From the NCBI GenBank assembly GCA_023055355.1, contig JALJCS010000009.1, positions 24,701,001 to 24,765,000 of the forward strand: a stretch of DNA of 64,000 bases. The letters are read 5' to 3'. Numbering within the stretch: the first letter of the stretch is position 1; each line of letters opens with the position of its first letter. Under the pieces are notes generated by a model. That model worked only from the letters and a program-made list of their open reading frames with translations, had not been told where the DNA came from and made no database searches. Below are positions 50,201 through 62,700 of the stretch, piece after piece. A program made the position numbers and the translations under genes. The stretch is from Agelaius tricolor. Its lineage: Eukaryota > Chordata > Aves > Passeriformes > Icteridae.

Positions 50201-51623
50201 GTTAGTGATTTCAGAAGTATCGCTGCATAAATCAATATGCAGGAAACTAACTTAGCATCTGCCAGGTGTCTGTTTTCCTGTAGCCTTCCCCAGTATTTCA
50301 GACTGGATTGGTAATGAGCAGAGAGCTATATTTGTGTGGAAGTGAGATGCCAGCTCCTTAAGGATTCATTTATTGGGCTGCAGGCCAAGGAATATTTTGG
50401 CCCTTGATTGCACGTTGCTTGCTGCATTTACTTAATCAAACGGGGAAGCTTTTAAACTTTCAATCCAACAACAGGAATACATTATTGTACAGTCCTCTGA
50501 TTTCCTTACTAGCAACATGTCAGTAATGAAAATGGGGCTAAGGAGGAAAGAATCAACAGTGTCATTTGTCTGAGTCACTCTGGGATCCAGGTATGGATAA
50601 GGACTGTGCTCTTGTCTCTTTTATAACATCAAGATCTATTTTATGAGATGCCTTAGAAAAATCTGGTTTGTAGCTGTTTGATATCCTAGAGAAATCTAGC
50701 TGCTTTTTTTCTCTTTTGGGAGAGGGATTCATCCTTGGAGATGACACCTCCTGGAAATCATTATAGAAAATAGTATCCGTGGTAACTGGAGCTGATATTT
50801 CTATACGCAGAAGAAATCTGTGCCATCTTAAACTGGGAGTTGATTGGATGGGGGAGGATAACTTCAGAAAAAAAGCTGCTTTGAAGCACTAGAGAGAGGA
50901 TCAGGAGGCCATGTGAGGTGCTCAAATGTAACTTTACACACCAGTAAATACAACCTTACACACAAGTGTAAACCCAGTCCCAAATTCAGTAGTACCTGCA
51001 TCATCTTTCAAATGCTGGTATGTCCAGAGAAGTCTTTTTGGACCTTTCCTGTCCTACAGGCACTTTAAGTTGTTAAACTATGTTTATGCAGATACTACTG
51101 TGAGAACACTTGCTTTGGTTAGCATGCCCTGTTAGCAGAATGAGCTTGCTCTCATCCTCTGCTGATTAAATCAGATTGAGCTGAAGTACTGGTGCAGGGA
51201 TGTAGAGGGCTTGATCCATTGCCACAAGAAAACAAGGAGACACTCAGGAAGCTGAGCTTCTGAAGCCTGGAGGAGAGAGGGGATAGGGGAACAGGCACCT
51301 GTCTGCCAATATATATGTCAAAGTCATAAAGAATATGGATGTAGACCCTTTTTACTGAGGATAATTAGTGGAGAAGCGCAGAGAAGGTTTGGAATTAGTG
51401 TCCATGAGATTTTGAAGAATTGACTGGTCAGAGCTCCAAGCAACATAGTCTGAATTAAATTTTGACCCTAATGAAATTGTTAATTTGCTAATTATTTTTT
51501 TAAGTGAGTGGTATTTGTTTTGGTGGGTTTTTTTGGGTTTTTTTGGTTACTTTTGCTAAACTTAGATGACTCATAGACAGCACTATTCCTTCAAAGCTTT
51601 AAGGAAAAAATCTCTCAAACTTT

Positions 51624-51652
51624 TTCTATATTTGAGAAGCTCAAATATAGAA
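51624..51652. repeat. Tight palindrome, 13-bp perfect arms, 3-base spacer
   Basis: TTCTATATTTGAG at 51624-51636 is followed after AAG by its exact reverse complement. No flanking target duplication was seen. Confidence 0.9.
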
Positions 51653-52798
51653 GCTGAACTGGAATCTCTTGACAAAAGGATGCAATATGGGGAGAAAACA
51701 GTTTTGGTAGAATTTTGGTTGAAAAACTTGGTTCAGGTCTGTGCTTACTTTCAGATGTGTCCAGGCAAAGTGAACAACACTGGGGACTGTAACTAGGACT
51801 CCTCAGAATTATTTCATATTCACATTCTAGTTGCACCCAAGGGCCTACTGGTAATGGAGCCCACCATAGGTTGGTCCACATGCCTTTGAAGAATAGGCAG
51901 ATGAAGAAAAAAGTGAATTTTTTATTAAGGGCTTAATTTAGCTAAATTGAATTGAATCTGTGCTACCACACTGAAAACTCCAATTGGTTTCCTAAAAGTC
52001 TGATCCCCTGTAGCCCTCTAGCTGGGCTGGAAGTGCTGTTGTGTTTCCCCAGCAGAACAGGCTTTCTCTGGCTGACCAACATGCAGCTGCTATTACTTTG
52101 TATCTTTTTGGGAGCCCCTGTTTTCAAAAAGACAAACTCAGATGAGGTAATGTGCTCCCTGCTCCTCATATTGATACAGCAGAGGAAAATGCAGGCATGG
52201 TGTGATAACAAAGACCTTGAAAGAAGGGACAGAGGATGCAGTACAGAGGAGAAGAATTGGGGTGATGACAAAAGAGGTGCAGGATACCAATGTGGACATC
52301 AGCTCTGCTCACTAATGATCAGATAAAGAAATGGGGACATGAGAGCTGGACAAAACAAGTATTAAAAAAGAAGAAAAAAAAATCAATATATGTAAGAATT
52401 CTCCATGTGTAGTAAATCTGGATGCAGTGCGGACTTGCAGGCCAAAGAAAGAGGAGTGAAATATAAAATGTTGCTAAAAAATGTATAAACTCTGCTCCAT
52501 ACGAATCTTAGATGGAGGAGGAAGAATATATCAGCATTATGTTCTTCCCTGCAAAGAGAAAAATGGGATGTTTGCCAGGAAGCGTGGAAACTGATTTCAG
52601 CTGTATTATTACTCAGATTTTTTCCAGATAATAGTTTTTATTTTTTTCCATCTAATAATTAGGTTTAGGTAAATAATATTTCTCGATTAGACTTTTACGA
52701 CTTCAATTGTACTAACAGTAAATTCCTAGGTTTGTATATAATACTTGTTTCTTTATTGTCTGTAAGAAAGGATTTGAGTGTAACTGTGCCACCCAGCA

Positions 52799-53562
52799 GA
52801 ATCACAGAATCATTTAGGTTGGACCTTCAAGATCATTGAGTTCAACCTTTGACTGAACAACCTTGTCAACTAAACCATGATGCAAAGTGCCATATCCAAT
52901 TTTTTCTAAAACACCTCTGGAGTGGTGAGTCCACCACTTCTCTGGGCAGCCCATTCTGATGCTTGACAATTCTTTCTCCATTACTTCTCCCTGTGAAAGG
53001 GACATCTTCCTGATGTCCAACCTAAACCTCCCCTGCCACAGCTTAAGGCTGTGTCCTCTCCTGTTACTGGTTGCCTGAGAGAAGAGGCTGCCCCCACATG
53101 GCTGCAACCTCTTTCAGGGAGTTGTAGAGCGTGATAAGGTCACCCCTGAGCCTCCTTTTCTCCAGGCTAAACAACCCCAGCTCCCTCAGCCACTCCTCAT
53201 AGCACTCACTCTCCACATCCTTCCCCAGCTCTGTTGCCCTTCTCTGGGCACTCTCCAGCACCTCAATGTCCTCCTTGCAGTCAGGGGCCAGAAACTGGGC
53301 ACAGCACTCAAGGTGCAGCATCCCCAGTGCCAAGCACAGGGGTACAATCACTGCCCTGGTCCTGCTGGCCATGCTGTTGCTGACACAGGCCAGGATGCTA
53401 TTGGCCTTCCTGGGCACATGCTGGCTCATGTGGAGCCACTGTCAACCAGCACCCCCAGGTTCTTTTCCACCAGGCAGCTTTCCAGCTGCTCTTCCCCTGG
53501 CCTGTAGTGCTCCCTGAACTTGCTGTGACCAATGTGCATGACCTGGCCCTTGGCCTTGTTAG
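52799..53562 (-). mobile_element. CR1 LINE, reverse-transcriptase C-terminal half and 3' end
   Basis: Minus-strand reading shows CR1 signatures in order: [20 protein letters not shown], then [39 protein letters not shown] and GRFRLDIRK. The first blocks lie in a different frame from the last, so a frameshift has inactivated it. The AATCACAGAATCATTTAGG end near 52,800 marks the 3' end. Confidence 0.95.
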
Positions 53563-53863
53563 CAGGTGAGTGATAGGCGTGAAAAAAATAAAAGAAAAAC
53601 AATTAATGTAAGAAGGAATAACTTCCTTAGGCCTCCACCATGAGACATTCTACTGCTCTTCCAACTTGTGGTATTCCATAAGACCAAGCTCCTCTTGTGA
53701 TGTTTTCTGGAGAAGCCAGCAAGTGAGAGATACCACAGACTGCTACCAACCACAAGTCAATTGGCACAAGGGAAAATTTTCCTTTAAAGCAGGCATCAAG
53801 CAGACTTCTAAGTTTCTGCCTCTTCTAGTCCAGTCCTGAACTCAGTGCTGCATCTTTACTTCC

Positions 53864-53895
53864 TTAAGTAAGGAAGTAAATACTTCCTTACTTAA
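53864..53895. repeat. Near-perfect 32-bp palindrome, 15-bp arms, 2-base spacer
   Basis: TTAAGTAAGGAAGTA (53864-53878) and its exact reverse complement (53881-53895) are separated by AA. A third copy of TACTTCCT at 53857-53864 lies just before and can form an alternative stem. Confidence 0.92.
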
Positions 53896-56800
53896 TATGA
53901 AGAGGGATGCTGTTATGATTCCTGGAGACTTCATTTGTCCATGTAGCAGCTATGCTCAGTCTTGGCTGTACTGCAGCAACAGCTACAAAACCCAGAAATA
54001 GTTTTGTTGGTGTGACCTGTTCTGTCCCAGACCATTTTGCTAAAATAAGCAAAAAGAAAGGCAACTGGTGTAGTGTGTTTTGTACTGCTGAGCAAGGCAC
54101 CTTGCTGAGACTGCTGCTCTCATTTCTCATACTGTAACCGTCTACGTTGAAAGCATTCATTGCCATTCACCTTTAGGAGTTTAATTTGCATAATCATTTT
54201 TTCTTGCAGGGCTTCAGAATTGGCTGATCTGGACTCTCCACTTCAAAATATCTTAACTGTGCTTTTCAATATGCACACAATGCTGTGAGCTAGAACAAAA
54301 CGATCTTGTTGTGTTACCATAGAGACACCCAGGGTCTAGGAAGGGTTCCTGCTTGAAATCTTACTGTTAAAGGGACAAGGGCTGTTAAAATTTGATGAAG
54401 GGCTTAATCCTTGACCAGGCACTGGTATAAATCAGTGCCACCAGGGTGAAACGAACTGGCAGTCCCAATGCAGTGCTTTACAGACAACACCCTCCACTCC
54501 AACTGGCCCAAAAGGGGCTGTTGTCTTGGTAGACTCAGAGAAAAAAAATAAAAATAAAAGAGGTGGAGGGAGCAGGGGAAAGGTCTGGGAAATTAACTTG
54601 GAAATGTTGAATCACTTTATGCTTTTCCTTCATTTCCCCCCGTCTTGTTTTGATTTGAGTTCTAATTAAAAGGCTTTCCTTTGCACTTAGACAACTCAAC
54701 TTTGCTTTTTAAGCATACATTTTTTAAACACCACTAAATGAAGGCAGGCATGAGGGAAGGTGCAGGGCTGACAACTCTGCTCTGGAGACTGAAGTCCTGC
54801 ATTCACAATTAAAGGCAAGTGGTTGGACTATAGCTGCATTCCTGTGTTGTCCTGGAGAAAACAAGATGTGGACTGAGAGGACACTACCTTCCATGACCCT
54901 GTAGAGTTTTTAGTGTTGGTGCTGTAGTTGCCAGTTATAATGACCATTTTGTGCAGTGTAGGGAGGAGAAAATGCCTTGCTATGTACATAAAGGGAAGCA
55001 GAAGTTGGTTGTGAGTAGACTCAGCAAAAAACCTTCAGGAATTTTTGTTTACTTGGGACCACAGTGTCTGGGCTGCTTATGTGAGCATCAAAATGGTGCT
55101 TAAGAGTCCTGCTTGCCAACTTATTTAAAAACTCTGGTGCAAAGTGGAGAGAGACTCTTTACTCTGACCCATGTTAGTTAATTGGTGTTGACCCTGGAGT
55201 TAAAATCCCCAAATGAGCATTAGAAAGGGCATTGGTGAACATGTCTTGAAAATTCCACTTCTGTCATTGTCTGACAGTGGTGGGAGGTGCAGATCTGCCT
55301 TATGTTATACATGGAGCTATTTTCTAACTCTCCAACAGTGGCTGTTGATTCAATTCCATAAGACATCCTGGCTCTTAAGTCTGGTGAGGGCAGAGTTTAA
55401 TCCTTCCTGCTGTCCTTAAGTCAGCTCTGATGACTTCTTCCTCTGGCTTAAATCCTGGCTCTGATGGACTCACCTGGTGACTATTTCATTATGTAGAGAA
55501 TGGTAGGGTCTCTAGGAGAAGTTCTACTCTTTGTCATTTTGCTGTGAAACAAATCCTTTCTGGCCCAGGCAAACGTAAATTATGTACACCGTGCCTTGCA
55601 TAGGCATCCATGTCATATTGTGCCAGTGCAGGATGTTCAGCAGAGCTAATTTTGTGCACCTCCAGGACACTATTAACTCTTCAGGTGCTCTATACTTTCA
55701 GTAAATACTGTGTGACCCATGGCTAGCACTAAGCAACAGCAAGAAATGCTGTCAATAATAGCTTGGGAACTTGCATTCCTGTCAGCAGTGATTCAGAGAA
55801 TAGTCTAGACTTCTTGCAGGACAGGTGAAAGGAAGATCAGCTGGCATGGGCTCTGAGCAGCTTCCCAGCAGCCTAGAAAATGCTGCAACAAGGAGAGATT
55901 TGAGTCCGAAGTGGAGCAGGGGAAATCAGAAATGTTAGCCAGCAGGCCGTGTCAAAGTGCAAGCTTAATTTTGTTCTGATATTACTTCATTCTTATGTTG
56001 CTTCTAAACAGAAGACAACATCTGCTGCCATGTGGCTGCTGAGATTTTGTAGGAGTCACCCTTGGGATGCCATTGGCTCCCTGTGTTGAAGGACTAAGTC
56101 AGACTCAGAAGATGCTGAACATTTCTCCCATGAAAACACTGAGGAGAGGGTTGAGGTGTATTTAACAGCCATTTCAGTGTGGTGGTAATAAGAAGTACCA
56201 TCGTGCTTCATAGGGGAGAAACCTTGCCCAAACTGACATTTAGGCCAGTATCATGTATCCCCCTCATCATTGCATAGGTCACCTGTCTCATCCATGGGTA
56301 CATTGCACTCTGGATACCAAAGATCTGAACTCTCTCTTCCATCAGTCCAAGACAGATGCTTTGCTCAGCTGCAGAGTAACATAGACACTGCTGTGATCCC
56401 TGAGCCAAGCAACCATCTGGAACTGGAAACAGCCCTGAAGGTGTTAGAGAGATACCTACACTGCTCTATGAGCTTGGAAAACTGGTGTTTGCTGCATGTG
56501 GATCTTCCTGTCCTGTTCTCTCAAACTGTCCTGTACATCCCACGGGTTTTCACCACTAGGTGAGATATCTCTGGCCTTTGTGGGTAACTTTGTGGATTAA
56601 AAGTTATTTTTGCAAGTTTTGGATGCAGGCACCATTAGCGATATCAAAATTAAGAGAAGTGGCCATATGTCCACTGGCACAAGGATTTGAGCCTCTTGTG
56701 TTTCTGAATTCCTTATCCATTTTCAGTCCTCATTGGAAAAGCAAGTAAGTGGCTGAAAAAACATTATGTGTGGTTACTAGTTGCTAATGAACATCAGAGA

Positions 56801-59800
56801 GTTAAAAAATGCAGAAAACTGCAATATCTTTTATTAGACCAGCAGATGTAATAAGGAAAAAACCAGATTAGTTTTCAAGCATGGAAGCTCTTCTTTAGGT
56901 CAATGTGCCCCAAAGCATGTTGGTATTTTCAGCAACATCAGCTGATCTAGTAAAAGTTATTGCTTCTCCATAGAAGTTATTGCACCTCACATATCTTTAA
57001 ACCATCACAGCCATAGCAACACTGCTACTAAACAAGATTCTCAAAGACCCATTTTGTATCGCAACTGCAGGAATACATCCACATGAGTCCTAACTTTAGT
57101 GTATTTCTTCTCAATTTTGTCATCTATTTATTTTCTGTCACAGCTGTGTGTAATAAATTTCAGCAGTTCTGAGGAAAAAAAAGGAAGAGTGATTGATTTC
57201 CATTTTCTGGGCTTTATGGGTTGTGCTACTTAGAAGAGTTGTCATTACCACCATTTGCTGGTGTTTAGTGGAAGATTTAATTCACCTACTGTAATGATTT
57301 GGGGAAATGTGTCGATGTACAATTTAGAAAGTTGTTATGTAAATGGCAGCATTATGAAATGCTTTTATATGGATGCAGCATCCCCTGTTTCCTAAGAGGG
57401 GTAGCAGCGTGTGTCTGACAGGGTACAATGGACAGTTGTTAACCATAGCAAGAACAGCATGTCCAAAGAAAGATTTAGTCAGAGCCTTGGGGACCAATTT
57501 GTTTCAAGCATGTCTGCATGGGCAGGATTTGGGGGAGTGAGTGGGAGATGAAGGATTTCAAAATGTTAAATTAAAAGCTTTGGTTTTGCAGACACCAGAA
57601 CACTGGATGACTTTGGGCAGGAGAAGAGGGGAGAGAAGAGGATTTTGTAGTTGAAAAGGTTTGCTTTTACTGTGGGAACAGCCAAGGAAAACTCAGGAGA
57701 TGTAAAAATATGCAAAGAATTTGTTAGATTGTTGATTATCTCAAAGTGCATTGGGATAATCCAGGGTAGGCAGAAATTGCATGAATGGGGTGCATAGAAA
57801 TTTATTTATTCCTCATACTAGTGTGGAAGCGAGCACCTTGCAGTGCACTGAGCTAAATCAGCATGTCATAGGTACTACCAGCCTGGGATGAAGAAACCAG
57901 CCAGACCAGTGTGGCCATGAGGGTAGAAAGATCTAGGGGAAGCAGTGTCTCAGCCCAGCTCCCGCAGTTTTGCTATGTGGCTCCCTGCCCATGAAGCGGA
58001 GACAGCAGAGAGAGATGGCTCTTGATGTGTGGGTCAAAGTGGCCTTGGAGAAAGAAACAATGCAATGGCCTACTTCAGTGCTGAGAAGTTTGAAGGTACG
58101 CCTAATCCACCCGGGTTTCCATGGACACATCCGTTCCTGCCATCTGGCATTGAAGGAGTGTGGAAATTTGCTTGCTGTTTCAGGGCTGGTTTCTCTTAGA
58201 TATTCCTATGGTCTCCCTGCGTGGCTGACATGCAAGGATAGGCCATTGCTGTGCCAGGGATCAGGTTATCCTGACCAACACATGGAGAGGGCTCACCCAA
58301 AAGCCTATGATGGCCATGCATTAGATACACAGCGCCTGCACTGGACTGCACCTGGTGCTGGACAGTGAGAGCACATCTCCCTCCTGATGCTCCTTCTTGT
58401 TCCACTATGCAGGCTTTCAAAAGCTCAAACTTTTACACTTGGGACAGAATTCCCACATAACTAGTCCTGTGGCCAATAGGAAATAAAAAAACTGTGATAG
58501 ATGAGTTGACAGGGTTATCACTGTTTTTTCTTCTATTTAGTGACCTCTGTTTTGTATACACAGGTGTTCAGCAAAATAAATCCTGGGTTTTGTTTGAATT
58601 AGTTTTATTGAAAAGGTACAGACATAGTTAATTGGGTATATATTTGAAGGGCTGTCATATTTCTTCTCAGATAGGATTAAAACAGTTCAATCTGCAAACT
58701 CTATTTCGTCTGTCAAAGGGAGATAACCAATTTCACAGACTGAAGTTATTAATGATCAACTGAGTGAATTTTATCCATCTTTTTATATCTTGGAAGGACA
58801 CCTCACTGAAGCTGATTTTGATCAATTTGTAAGCAATGTCACCTTCAATAAATTCCCATCTGACAATAGATAACCCAGTAACAAGCTGGGAGACAGCAAA
58901 GGTGATGTAAGACCTGACATCTATTGCAGCCCTTGAACCCAACCGCATCCCCACTGGATTTTTAGAGCCATGTTAATGCAAAAGTGAAAAAAAAAAGTAG
59001 CATCATCCTGGAAAAAAGCTTCCTTTTCAAATTTTACTCACAAAGATGTTTTTCATTGAGACATGAGAATTACATTACTTATCATAATTCTTTCAAAAGA
59101 AGAAGGTGGGAGTGGTTTCTTTCTTTCTTTCTTTTTTTTCTTTTTCTTTTATTGTTTTTCCTATCCTCGCCCAGCCTAGCATGAACAATCTTGGAAATAT
59201 CTTAGCCCTTCAGTTAAAGGATCCTGTGCGTGTTCTTCTGAGCAATGTGCCCCAACTGAGTCCTGCAGTGGTTATCTGCCAGCATCTGATGCCTGGGATA
59301 TGGCAAAGCACATCTCCTCTATCCATGATGTACTATTCCATCGATGCTGAGGAAGAGGTATAGATGCTTGCTGGTGGGAAAATGGACTGCTAGAGCAGTA
59401 AATATCTGTGCTCATAGCTCTAGTGTCCAACAGGCTGGAGTGTGCTGCACTCACTGGATAAATGGTTGGCATAAGCCTAATCTTTTGGGGAAGGCTCAAG
59501 GACAGCTAAAGTGGAAATTCAGAGTTCCAGGAACAGTATCTCCTCGGCCACGTCCTTTCTGTACAATCTTCAACCTATTTTTGGAAGTGGTGATAAGGTG
59601 AAGAGGGAGCCAGAGTGAGAGGACTGACTGGTGCATCTGAAGATTATTATTCCCTGTGGCTGCTCCATCCTTCTGGAGTGTAGCCACAGATTGTTCTTGC
59701 AGTTGCTGCAAGAAGCAGCTAAAGTCACTTGCTGTGTCACTGTGGTTCGTAGGTATGGTACAGTATCTGCTGCGGTGACCAGGTCTGAAAGCTGATTAAA

Positions 59801-61980
59801 ATGCTCCCTGATCCTAGCAGCTTGTATCAGGAGGGAGTAATTTGGGTCCATTTTGGGCAGAAATGCTTCCTCTGACCACCAGGCTCTCAGTTCACATTAT
59901 GCTCACTGCACTTTTTAGGAAGCACATTAATTCATTTACTGTAGAGGGTGAACTGATCTTTGCTGTTTACCTGCCAGCTGATGCACAGCAGGATGCAAGG
60001 AACAGTCCAAAGTGAGCTGGGATGGCATTTGCTAAATGCAGTGTGTCCTTATACTAAAAACCACACTTATTTCCATTAGGTCAAGACAGCTTCCAAGTCT
60101 TGGCAGATCAGGAAGGCAGTGCGGCAGTCCTAGGGAGAATATGCAATTTTTCTTGTTTTCACTTGATTTGACTTTGCATCTTTTCATTCTTGGAAGTGAT
60201 CTGCAGGAGTAAGGGCAGTGACAGGCCACTGTGCCAAACATGCTCTGTGCTCTCTGCCCTTGAGTTTGCTGAAGGAGGTTATGTTTGGCAAGAAACATTC
60301 GTGGGCCTTCATTGTAAGTGAATGTGTGGACATACTCATTGTATTCCTCAAGGTGGTCATTGTGTGTATGCACAAGGATGGAGGTTTCCTGGAACTGCTT
60401 CTGATCATAAAATCATCGTTTTTCTTTGTCCTTTTGCTTGATGAAAAATGCAGCAAGTCAGCTGGAGAAAAGAGAAGCAATCTGAGAGAGTCTGAGAAAA
60501 CTTCAATTCCCATATTGCCACAGAATGGGGGAACAGCTGGGCTGTTCATGGCTCTCCCTTCGATATTTTTCTGAAGTGTTATACTTCAGCTGCTTGAGCC
60601 TTTGCCAAGAGCTGGCTCCGTAATGGAGCAAAACCCTCTTTAAGTCTGCCTGCCCATGGCAGGGCTGGTGTGAAGGGTGCTTTGTTAGAGTGCTAGAGCT
60701 GTCAGAACACCTGTATCAGCAGGTTTGATGTTGGAGAACATGCAGCAGGCACCAGACCAACCTGAAAAGAGGCCAGAGGGTACATCCCCTGAGTCACCAT
60801 GTGATGCCTTCTCGCCTCTCTGAGCCCCCACCTGCTGAATGAAATCCCAACCCATGTGGTAGTGAGCAATTTTGCTGCCTGATAAGGGTAGGTCAACCAT
60901 TGCTCCTTCTAAACAGAGTTAGTAGTTTTATTTCAGAACCAAGATAACTGGTAAACCTGGACTGCTGGGGTGACATTTTTACCTAGTCCCCTGATAGAAG
61001 TTTGCCAAAGCTTGATGCTGTCCAAGGCAGAGCTCAACCTAGGCTAACCAAGGCTGGTGAGATGGTAGTTAGCTTTCCACATACTGTTGTTATGGGTACC
61101 AGCTTGCTTTTTTTTTCATGGTTCTTAAAGAAATTTATGTTTTTCTACCCCTGAGACTTTTCCTTGCCATCTTCACTCCTGGGTGCAGCTCTCCCCCACC
61201 CCTCTTCACAGGGGTAGTGGAGCCATGTAAAGGGTCAGAGCACCTTTTGAGGCATCTGAGGAGGCAGAAACCTGAACAGTGCTGAGCAATAGGGTAGTCT
61301 GGGCAGGGGGATGCTCCCAGGGACTGTGACTGGTGGGGGTGGGGAGAAGCATGACAAAATGGATTTGCTGCCTGCAGGACGCAAAGGCTGCATAGCTGTG
61401 CTTTGGTGGGGAGGAAACGTTGAGTGGGGGAATGAAATAATTGGACATTTGACAGAATTGTTAGAGAGTTTTCCTTGTCAAACTGCTTATTTTCACAAAG
61501 CAAAACTACCATGATCAGACTTGGACAGGGAGCTGGCTGTGCGCAAGGTGTCATTCTGTGCAAGCTTTCTGCTTGATCCTTTCCCACAAGCTCATCCTAA
61601 ATTCATAAAGGGTTCCTTTCCTCCTTTTCTACCATCTACATACACACTTGATGTGTGCTGATTTTCAACTGATTAATATTTCTGTGCAGCCTTAAGAACT
61701 GCACTGACTTAAGCTTGTGACACAACTTGTTGGCGATTCCTGCGTTACACAGTATTGCAGTTCCCCAACTCCGAGAACTGCCTCACACCCTTTGGAGATA
61801 CCTTGGTCGGTTTTACAGGAGTGCGGAATGCTCGTGTTTCCCAGGCTCCTGCATGGCGGAGTTAGGGTGGTTCATACCTTTGCAGTGTTTATACCGTGCG
61901 CTGCAGCGGTGACCAGTCCCATGCAGACCATCCCAAATATTTTGCTGTGCGCTGCCGCTGTCGTCTTCAATGCAGCTGTA
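53896..61980. other. Non-coding stretch before the second CpG island
   Basis: About 8 kb with no recognisable gene or mobile element. A pyrimidine-rich TTTC tract occurs at 59116-59150. Reading frames are short and unrelated to known families. Confidence 0.55.
59116..59150 (+). repeat. TTTC-type pyrimidine tract
   Basis: An imperfect TTTC/T-rich run of about 35 bases, of simple-repeat type. Confidence 0.8.
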
Positions 61981-61984
61981 GGCA

Positions 61985-62700
61985 GGTTCCGGAAAGAAGA
62001 AGCCCCCACGCTGCCGCGATGATCCGGAGGAGCGGTGGGGGTGCAGTCTCCAGCCCTGCGCTCGACCGCACCTCCACACCCTGGCCCGTGTAGCATCCCT
62101 ACGGATGCAGCGGCGCCGGGTTGGCGGGGAAGGGGAGGAGGGGGGAACCCCCAATTTGCGCGGAGAGAGGAGGAGGGTGGTGGGACGTGCCGCTGCGCGC
62201 CGGGACGGTGCCGCGCGGGGGGTGACAGCCGCAGCCCGGCGGGTTGCGGGGGCGGCTCGGGGCCGCCAGGCTGCGCTCTCGGTCCGGCCGCCGCGCCTGC
62301 CGCCCTCCCCGGGCGACCGGGGCTTGGGGCACGGCGGAGCCTCGCCGCGAGCGGGCGGTCCCGGGACGGCGGCGGCACCACCGGCGGCGGCACCTGCGGC
62401 GGCGGCGGGGAAAGGCAGGGCTCGGCGGCCCGCTCCGCGCCCCTCGCCCGGCCCGGCATGACGCGGCGGCGCCCCGGCGGCGGCGGGAGGTGGGTGCCGG
62501 CAGCCCTGGCCGCGCTCCTGGCCCTGAGAGGTGAGTGCTGCACGGGCGGAGCGGGGCGCGGCACCCGGCACGGGGCATCGCCCTGCGGCCGCGGGGTCGC
62601 CGCCGCCGGTGCCACGGCGGTGCCCCGCGCGTGGGGAAGTTTTGATTGCGGTCCCGCCGGGGATGCTCGGGAATGCGGCGGCGGGCGAGTGCTTTTGCAG
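61985..62700 (+). promoter_or_regulatory. IGSF11: CpG island, IGSF11 promoter and first exon
   Basis: A dense GC/CpG block of about 700 bases surrounds the putative first coding exon. No TATA box is apparent upstream, as usual for island promoters. Long open frames on both strands here are a by-product of composition. Confidence 0.75.
62458..62530 (+). CDS. IGSF11: IGSF11 first coding exon (signal peptide; gene continues beyond window)
   Basis: IGSF11 (VSIG3/BT-IgSF) is a type I membrane adhesion protein with two Ig domains. This exon starts at ATG 62458-62460 (G at -3). It encodes 24 residues with a basic start (MTRRRPGGGGRW) and a hydrophobic core (VPAALAALLALR), then one base of a glycine codon before a strong GTGAGT donor. 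Human IGSF11 begins MT and, as I recall it, its signal exon likewise ends with a hydrophobic run and a glycine before the Ig region. Direction and position next to TEX55 and UPK1B also agree. The Ig exons lie outside the window, so identity rests on synteny and signal-peptide form. Confidence 0.68.

Larger units (their letters stand above)
27820..52798. other. Long non-coding stretch, possibly IGSF11 intron or 5' flank
   Basis: About 25 kb without a recognisable exon, RNA gene or mobile element. Open frames are short and overlap each other. Minor structures are a hairpin at 35217-35247 and a palindrome at 51624-51652. If a plus-strand IGSF11 transcript starts in the 26.8 kb island, this is its intron. 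Confidence 0.55.

Noticed and set aside
52814..53429. Reading frames with reverse-transcriptase similarity
   Set aside because: Not a gene of the host: they are the decayed coding part of a CR1 LINE, in two different frames.
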